NCBI GenBank assembly: GCA_963841045.1
Contig: CAWJBD010000002.1
Coordinates: 124,001-188,000, forward strand
Length of the DNA stretch: 64,000 nucleotides
From: Aalborgiella sp963841045
GTDB taxonomy: Bacteria; Pseudomonadota; Gammaproteobacteria; Burkholderiales; Burkholderiaceae_C
Direction: 5' to 3'
Shown here: in pieces, positions 59,103 through 64,000 of the stretch
How positions within the stretch are numbered: position 1 is the first letter of the stretch
Layout: each line of letters begins with the position of its first letter
Notes under the pieces: model-generated
Seen by the model: only the letters and a program-made list of their open reading frames with translations
What the model was told of the DNA's origin: nothing
The model's database searches: none
Made by a program: the position numbers and the translations under genes

Positions 59103-59855
59103 TCATGAGCAGACCAAAACCAAAGCTTGCACGGGCTTGCTCAAACTGCTGTCGGTAACAACAAACGCAACACGTTCTTTTGAACCGGCTAGCGCCTTCT
59201 GTGTGATGGGCATGGTGAACTGTAAGTTATGTGATTTGTTCGCAGACCACGCTGTGACGGGCTGGTAGGCGCTGACCACATGTTCGTGCTGCAAAGTTTC
59301 GCCCGCATTTTCTCCGCGTAGAACTTTGCTGGTAACACCATCTTGTAATACCACCCAATAGCCGGCCAATGTTTGTTGCTGTGCTGACGGCTCGATGCTT
59401 GCTGTGATGGTTTGACCACTACGCTGCAACCGCAAGCGGGGTGCATCGGCAGCCAAAGGCGAGGATAAGTTTTTGGCACTGACATAGCGCCATTGTCGAA
59501 AATCGTTGCCATTGAGCACTACTTGTGGTGTGTAAACATGCGAAGCACGCATGGCTTTTTGCAACAAGTATTGGCGTTCAGTGGTGGCTTGGCTGGCATA
59601 GGGGTCTTTCCAACCCAAATAGTTCCAGTAGTTCACGTGAAATGACATTGCCAGTACATTGGGATTGCCTTTGAGTTGTCCCAACCATTGGTCGGCGGGT
59701 GGGCAAGAGCTGCAGCCTTCCGATGTGTAGAGTTCGACTACCGTCAGTGGTTTGTCGCCCGATTTGGCTTCACAACTTTGCGCGTAAGCCTTGGGTAACA
59801 TGGCGATGGATAAAATAGCTAACAGTGTTAGAGCTAGCGTGTGTGGCAGGTGCAT
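59103..59855 (-). CDS. DUF1223 thioredoxin-fold secreted protein
   Basis: Exported protein of 250 residues of the DUF1223 family. A signal peptide ends at about AYAQ. VVELYTSEGCSSCPPADQWL carries a CxxC motif with a thioredoxin-like fold, and FHVNYWNYLGWKDPYA is the family's second block. The start at 59855 follows GGGAG. Role unknown; the CxxC suggests redox activity. Confidence 0.88.
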   Translation of the reverse strand: MHLPHTLALTLLAILSIAMLPKAYAQSCEAKSGDKPLTVVELYTSEGCSSCPPADQWLGQLKGNPNVLAMSFHVNYWNYLGWKDPYASQATTERQYLLQKAMRASHVYTPQVVLNGNDFRQWRYVSAKNLSSPLAADAPRLRLQRSGQTITASIEPSAQQQTLAGYWVVLQDGVTSKVLRGENAGETLQHEHVVSAYQPVTAWSANKSHNLQFTMPITQKALAGSKERVAFVVTDSSLSKPVQALVLVCS

Positions 59856-59955
59856 GGGTTTCTCCCGTTTGTAATGTTTGCAGTGCATATCGGTTCGTCT
59901 CGATGGCACTGCTTTTCTTACATTTCGGATTTTTATTCAACAATTTCTCAACTCC

Positions 59956-61236
59956 ATGCTTTTTATACGCCTGTTCATATTGACGTTTACAGTTATCACA
60001 ACCGCATTCGGTGCTTTGGCACAAAATAAACCCACTGCCCCCACACTCAAAATTGCCATGATCGAAAGTTTGAGTGGTCCATTTGGCAACACAGGTGAAG
60101 CGGTGTACCGAAATTTGTTGTGGGCTACAGAGCGTGTGAACGCACGTGCTGCTACAAAGGGTGGTGTGAAGTTTGAATTGAAACGCTACGACAGCAAAGG
60201 ACAAAGCGAAGAAGCCACTTCGGCACTGCGCTCTGCCATTGACGATGGTGCGCACATCATCATGCAGGGTAATTCTTCTGCTGTGGCGGCGGTCTTGATT
60301 GATGCCATCAACAAGCACAATGAACGTGAACCTGGCAAACGCGTTTTATTTTTGAACTACTCTGCCATTGACCCCGCACTCACCAATGAAAAGTGCAGCC
60401 CTTGGCATTTTCGGTTTGACGCGCACGTGGACATGCGCATGAAGGCGTTGGTGGAAGTGTTGAAAGATGATGCCGCTTTGAAAAGCATCTATATCATTGG
60501 GCAAGATTACAGTTTTGGTCATGCGGTAGCCAAGGAAGCCAAGCGCCAATTGGCATTGCAACGCCCTGATGTGGTCATTGTGGGGGAAGAGCTGCACCCG
60601 ATTGGTCGCATCAAAGACTTTTTGCCCTATGCTGCCAAAATCAAAGCCACGGGTGCGCAAGCGGTGCTCACTGGTAATTTTGGCAACGATTTGACCTTGC
60701 TGGTGAAAGCTGCCAAAGATGTGGGCTATGAAGGCAAGTTTTACACTTTCTTTGGCAATGCACTGGGCGCACCCGCCGCGATTGGCGATGCCGGTGTGGG
60801 CAAAGTGGTGGCAGTGGCAGACTGGCTACCGAATGTGCCCACCGCGGGAAGCGAAGCGTTCTACCAATCGTTCAAAGCGCGTTTCCCCAACCCAGCAGAC
60901 GACTATGTACACATGCGCATGCAGCTGATGATGGAAGCCTTATCTCAAGCGGCCAACAAAACCATATTGAGCAATCAAACAAATGCTATAAATATAATAG
61001 CAATTCAGGCAGCATTGACGCCGGTTAGGGTCACTTTTTATGCTCAAACAGGGGAAATGCGAGCCGCTGACAATCAGTTTCAACAGCCCTTGGTGGTGGG
61101 CTTGATGGATAAGCAGGGCGCACCTGGCGTGAAGTTTGATGTGGAAGGTTCAGGCTATGGCTTTAAAGTCATCAAGCAAATCAGTTCCAAGGCAGCGGAA
61201 TTGCCGACGACTTGCAAGATGGCAAAACCACTTTGA
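59956..61236 (+). CDS. ABC transporter substrate-binding protein (LivK/branched-chain amino acid type)
   Basis: Periplasmic binding protein of 426 residues, class type 1 fold (LivJ/LivK). The signal peptide is MLFIRLFILTFTVITTAFGA-LAQ. Blocks IAMIESLSGPFGNTGEAVYR, IGQDYSFGHAVAKEA and VADWLPNVPTAGSEAF are typical. The start at 59956 gives a clean signal peptide; the open frame extends to 59878. Residues near position 345-365 (NAINIIAIQAALTPVRVTF) are encoded by a reverse dispersed repeat read in frame. No permease or ATPase genes adjoin. Confidence 0.88.
   Translation: MLFIRLFILTFTVITTAFGALAQNKPTAPTLKIAMIESLSGPFGNTGEAVYRNLLWATERVNARAATKGGVKFELKRYDSKGQSEEATSALRSAIDDGAHIIMQGNSSAVAAVLIDAINKHNEREPGKRVLFLNYSAIDPALTNEKCSPWHFRFDAHVDMRMKALVEVLKDDAALKSIYIIGQDYSFGHAVAKEAKRQLALQRPDVVIVGEELHPIGRIKDFLPYAAKIKATGAQAVLTGNFGNDLTLLVKAAKDVGYEGKFYTFFGNALGAPAAIGDAGVGKVVAVADWLPNVPTAGSEAFYQSFKARFPNPADDYVHMRMQLMMEALSQAANKTILSNQTNAINIIAIQAALTPVRVTFYAQTGEMRAADNQFQQPLVVGLMDKQGAPGVKFDVEGSGYGFKVIKQISSKAAELPTTCKMAKPL
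60983..61040 (-). repeat. Dispersed repeat copy R10, read in frame in a binding-protein gene
   Basis: Complement-strand copy: TGCTATAAATATAATAGCA at 60984-61002 (hairpin), then GGCAGCATTGACGCCGG at 61008-61024 and a T-rich end. It is open and in frame with the flanking gene. Confidence 0.78.
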
Positions 61237-61275
61237 CTCAAACGATTGAAATACGCTTAAAGCGTGCAGCTTTTT

Positions 61276-61353
61276 TAGCCGCGCTAAAACCAGAAACGCA
61301 CGGCTCATCTAGCCGCGCTGAGATTAGGAGCGCGCAACTCTACTAGCCGCGCG
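61276..61353. repeat. Three TAGCCGCGC copies at exact 34-bp spacing
   Basis: TAGCCGCGC begins at 61276, 61310 and 61344, each 34 bp apart, in the gap between two convergent genes. The third overlaps the stop codon of the small minus-strand gene. The spacers are not alike. Confidence 0.55.
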
Positions 61354-61573
61354 TGAAGCCCTCGCAAGCGCCAGCGTTCGGGCGACCACGGCATTCGCGC
61401 AACAAACGGCGTTCACGTTCTTTGGTCGTCTCTCCTGAACCTTGGTCCATTTTGGGTTTGGCGGTGCGGGTCGTTTTTGCTTTTTTCTTCTTCGCCGCAT
61501 GTACAGGCGTTGTTGCCAATGAGGCCACACCTAAACACAGACATGCAATGAGAATTTTGTTCAGCTTGATCAT
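61343..61573 (-). CDS. Small secreted basic protein
   Basis: 76 residues. A signal peptide ends at VHAA, followed by a Lys/Arg/Thr-rich mature part (AKKKKAKTTRTAKPKMDQG) and a C-terminus with two Cys residues (RECRGRPNAGACEG). I recall similar endings in unnamed Comamonadaceae proteins. ATG at 61573 is preferred to the upstream frame at 61609. Function unknown. Confidence 0.72.
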   Translation of the reverse strand: MIKLNKILIACLCLGVASLATTPVHAAKKKKAKTTRTAKPKMDQGSGETTKERERRLLRECRGRPNAGACEGFTRG

Positions 61574-61633
61574 GGGGTTTGCACTTTCATGGTAACGGTT
61601 TGATTCCAAACATCGCCATATTAGCGCAAACCA

Positions 61634-62779
61634 TCAAAACGTCCCGGGCAGCAGAATGCCTTTGTCAACATTGTTGATGTTGGTGTGTCCGCAAAACGCC
61701 ATGGTGATGTCCAGTTCTTTGTGAATAATTTGCAAAGCTTTGGTCACACCCGCTTCGCCCATCGCACCCAATCCGTACAACCATGAACGCCCAATCATGG
61801 TGCCCTTAGCACCCAGTGCCCATGCTTTCAACACATCTTGCCCAGAGCGAATGCCACCGTCCATCCACACTTCAATTTTGTCGCCAACGGCTTCAACAAT
61901 TGGCGGCAAGGCTTTGATGCTGGACTGTGCGCCGTCCAATTGGCGGCCGCCGTGGTTGCTCACCACAATGGCGTCAGCACCGCTTAACACAGCCAATTTG
62001 GCATCTTCCACATCTTGAATGCCTTTCAAAATCAACTTGCCACCCCATTGTGCTTTCACCCAAGCCACATCTTCCCACGACAAACGTGGGTCAAATTGTT
62101 CGTTGGTCCAAGCGGACAAAGACTTCATATCGCTCACGCCTTTGACATGCCCGACCAAATTGCCAAATGAATGTCGGCGCGTGCCCAACATACCCAAACA
62201 CCAAGGCAATTTGGTGGCCAAATTAATGATGTTTGCCAAAGTCGGTTTTGGGGGTGCGGTCAATCCGTTTTTTAAATCTTTGTGGCGCTGGCCAATCACT
62301 TGCAAATCGAGCGTCAACACCAGTGCGGTGCAACCCGCTTTGCGGGCGCGTTCAATCATCGCCACCATAGCATCGCGATCCCGCATCATGTACAACTGGT
62401 ACCAAAATGGGGCCGTGGTATTGGCGGCCACATCTTCCATAGAGCAAATGCTCATGGTTGACAAGATGAAAGGAATGCCAAATTTTTCAGCCGCTTTGGC
62501 AGCCAAAATTTCGCCATCCGCATGCTGCATGCCTGTCAAACCCACAGGTGCTATGGCAACAGGCATTTTGGCGTCTATGCCAATCATCTTCACCGCTGTG
62601 CTGCGGTTTTCCATATTGACCGCTACACGTTGGCGCAGCTTGATGCTTTGAAAATCCGCTTCGTTGGCGCGGTAAGTACCTTCGGTCCATGAACCTGAAT
62701 CGGCGTAGTCATAAAACATACGTGGCACGCGCTTTTTCGCCAGTACGCGCAGGTCTTCGATATTGGTAACGACAGTCAT
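61634..62779 (-). CDS. lldD: FMN-dependent L-lactate dehydrogenase / alpha-hydroxy-acid oxidase
   Basis: Membrane-associated flavoenzyme oxidising L-lactate to pyruvate and passing electrons to quinone. 381 residues. MFYDYADSGSWTEGTYRAN opens the FMN fold, VVSNHGGRQLDGA has the catalytic His, and VWMDGGIRSGQDVLKA the phosphate-binding loop. The ATG at 62779 follows AGGAG. Other alpha-hydroxy acids are possible substrates. Confidence 0.9.
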   Translation of the reverse strand: MTVVTNIEDLRVLAKKRVPRMFYDYADSGSWTEGTYRANEADFQSIKLRQRVAVNMENRSTAVKMIGIDAKMPVAIAPVGLTGMQHADGEILAAKAAEKFGIPFILSTMSICSMEDVAANTTAPFWYQLYMMRDRDAMVAMIERARKAGCTALVLTLDLQVIGQRHKDLKNGLTAPPKPTLANIINLATKLPWCLGMLGTRRHSFGNLVGHVKGVSDMKSLSAWTNEQFDPRLSWEDVAWVKAQWGGKLILKGIQDVEDAKLAVLSGADAIVVSNHGGRQLDGAQSSIKALPPIVEAVGDKIEVWMDGGIRSGQDVLKAWALGAKGTMIGRSWLYGLGAMGEAGVTKALQIIHKELDITMAFCGHTNINNVDKGILLPGTF

Positions 62780-62915
62780 GTTGGGTCTCCTATTGTTGTG
62801 CATTGGCTCCACCCCGATGTTAATGGCTTTGCATGGGGTGCAACTTTCAATGCTTGTGAAATGTGACTTTGGTGTTTGAAATTAAATACAAGGCACACTG
62901 GCCGGCAACATCAAA

Positions 62916-63818
62916 TCACCCACGTGGGTGGTGTTGCGCGTGTATGGTTTTCAGACGTTCACGAGCCACATGGGTGTATATGGTGGTCGTTGAAATATCG
63001 GAATGTCCTAAGAGCAACTGCACCGCTCGCAAATCGGCTCCGTGATTCAAAAGGTGTGTGGCGAATGCATGGCGCAGGGTATGGGGAGAAAGCGCTGTCG
63101 TGATTTGCGCGGTGAACGCATGCTTTTTGACAATCATCCAAAACATCACGCGTGTCATGCCGCTACCCAAATGCGTGACAAACAAATCGGGCGTTTGCTT
63201 GCCCGCCAATATCTCTGATCGACTGGCAGCCAGATAGCGTTCAATCCATAGCCGTGCTACTTCGCCAAACGGGACGATACGTTCTTTGTTACCCTTGCCA
63301 AAGACACGCAAGACGCCTTCATTCATAGACAGATGAATGATTTTTAGCGACACCAACTCGCTCACGCGCAAGCCGCTGGCGTACATCAGTTCCAGCATGG
63401 TGCGGTCGCGCAAACCCAAGGGTGTATCGGTGTTGGGTGCGGCGAGCAAGGCTTCTACTTGCGTTTCCGTCATTGTCTTGGGTACACGCAAGGCTTGCTT
63501 AGCGGCTTGTAATTTCAGAGTGGGGTCAGCGCTGATTTTTCGCTCGCGCAACAGCCAGCGGTAGTATCGTTTGAAAACTGTTAAACGTCGGTTTGCTGAA
63601 GTGGCTTTGGTGCTGCTGTGCTTTTCTGAGAAATAAGCGTTGATGTTCAGCTCTAAGGCGTTGTCCAAGGACAGATTAGAAGACGCCAAAAATTGCGCAA
63701 ATTGCGTTAAATCTCGCCGATAAGCCTCTAATGTATTTTTAGATAAACCATCCTCTAACCACAGCGCATCTATGAAAGCATCGATGTGATTAGGGTGTGT
63801 ATCAATTTTGGCGTTCAA
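62916..63818 (-). CDS. xerD: Site-specific tyrosine recombinase XerD
   Basis: Chromosome-dimer resolvase with XerC acting at dif. 300 residues: an N-terminal SAM-like core-binding domain, then the catalytic domain with Arg in YASGLRVSELVSL, the HTLRHAFATHLLNHGADLR block (His, Arg), a later LGHSDISTTTIYTHV with the His and the nucleophilic Tyr. No integrase-type island is adjacent, and the sequence fits the housekeeping protein. Its start overlaps the preceding gene's stop by four bases (ATGA type). Confidence 0.95.
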   Translation of the reverse strand: MNAKIDTHPNHIDAFIDALWLEDGLSKNTLEAYRRDLTQFAQFLASSNLSLDNALELNINAYFSEKHSSTKATSANRRLTVFKRYYRWLLRERKISADPTLKLQAAKQALRVPKTMTETQVEALLAAPNTDTPLGLRDRTMLELMYASGLRVSELVSLKIIHLSMNEGVLRVFGKGNKERIVPFGEVARLWIERYLAASRSEILAGKQTPDLFVTHLGSGMTRVMFWMIVKKHAFTAQITTALSPHTLRHAFATHLLNHGADLRAVQLLLGHSDISTTTIYTHVARERLKTIHAQHHPRG

Positions 63819-64000
63819 TCGAGCTTGAGTTTGGCAGTCTCAACTACCTTTTTGTAGACAGCCAATTCATCTTTCATTTGTTGGGCAAATTGCTCAGGTG
63901 TATTGCCTAAGACAATGGAACCTGTGTCTTCAATGCGTTTGCGAATAGCAGGATCTTCCAGGGCTTTGCGAGTTGCCGCATTCACTTTGTCCACCACTTC
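63815..64000 (-). CDS. Tripartite tricarboxylate transporter receptor (Bug/TctC), C-terminal part
   Basis: Reads from the window edge to the stop at 63815 and encodes a Bug-family C-terminus: VDKVNAATRKALEDPAIRKR, then NTPEQFAQQMKDELAVYKKV. The N-terminus lies beyond the window. Its stop overlaps the xerD start by four bases, so xerD may be co-translated. Confidence 0.82.
   Translation of the reverse strand, partial: EVVDKVNAATRKALEDPAIRKRIEDTGSIVLGNTPEQFAQQMKDELAVYKKVVETAKLKLD

Noticed and set aside
62916..63818. Tyrosine recombinase as integrase of a mobile island.
   Set aside because: Length and motifs match housekeeping XerD, with no att-like repeats, tRNA target or phage genes next to it.

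Overview
The window looks like a chromosome segment of a betaproteobacterium of the order Burkholderiales, most like a member of the Comamonadaceae. This rests on gene content and order: mlaFEDACB-ibaG-murA running into hisGD, a short-form HisG that needs HisZ, hisZ next to purA, a pair of lipid A-type acyltransferases divergent from metK, and tripartite-tricarboxylate (Bug/TctC) receptors. The assignment is inference; no rRNA is present. Base composition by eye is below 50% GC.

Layout. 0-7.5 kb: cytochrome c biogenesis (ccsB), two acyltransferases, metK with a long leader, a di-iron metallo-beta-lactamase-fold protein, then a decayed patch (frameshifted REP-associated transposase and a frameshifted phosphonate-type binding protein). 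7.5-17.5 kb: nitrogen, histidine and purine genes (gltB with one frameshift, gltD, hisZ, purA, a phosphoribosyltransferase, a DUF962 protein). 17.5-21.3 kb: a cassette (TctC receptor, choline-sulfatase-like enzyme, GntR regulator) bracketed by the intact DUF962 gene and a second copy of its 3' end. 21.5-28.7 kb: small lipoprotein, folK, pcnB, HAD phosphatase, hda, broken perM, purM, persulfide dioxygenase. 28.8-38.4 kb, minus strand: mla lipid transport genes, murA, a phosphoethanolamine-transferase-like protein, hisG and a badly broken hisD. 38.6-45.8 kb: tRNA-Leu, the tig-clpP-clpX-lon proteostasis cluster, then tRNA-Gly, tRNA-Cys, tRNA-Leu and dcd. 45.9-64 kb: a metallopeptidase, an RNA helicase, apaH, metC, patatin, OmpA-like lipoprotein, mnmH, tesA/ybbA, a dehydrogenase, LysE exporter, tsaD, a periplasmic binding protein, lldD, xerD and a partial TctC receptor.

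Two features cut across the window. First, a dispersed repeat of about 60-75 bp, with a conserved core near GCCGGCGTATTTATTGCC and a terminal TGCTATA/TATAGCA hairpin, occurs ten or eleven times. Most copies are intergenic, but copies also lie inside reading frames: the C-terminus of gltB, the signal peptide of mlaA, the middle of tesA, an ABC binding protein and probably hisZ. Second, about nine genes carry single-base frameshifts, while the essential genes (metK, murA, lon, clpX, tig, hda, dcd, tsaD, xerD) are all intact. That bias fits real gene decay better than random sequencing error, although error is not excluded.
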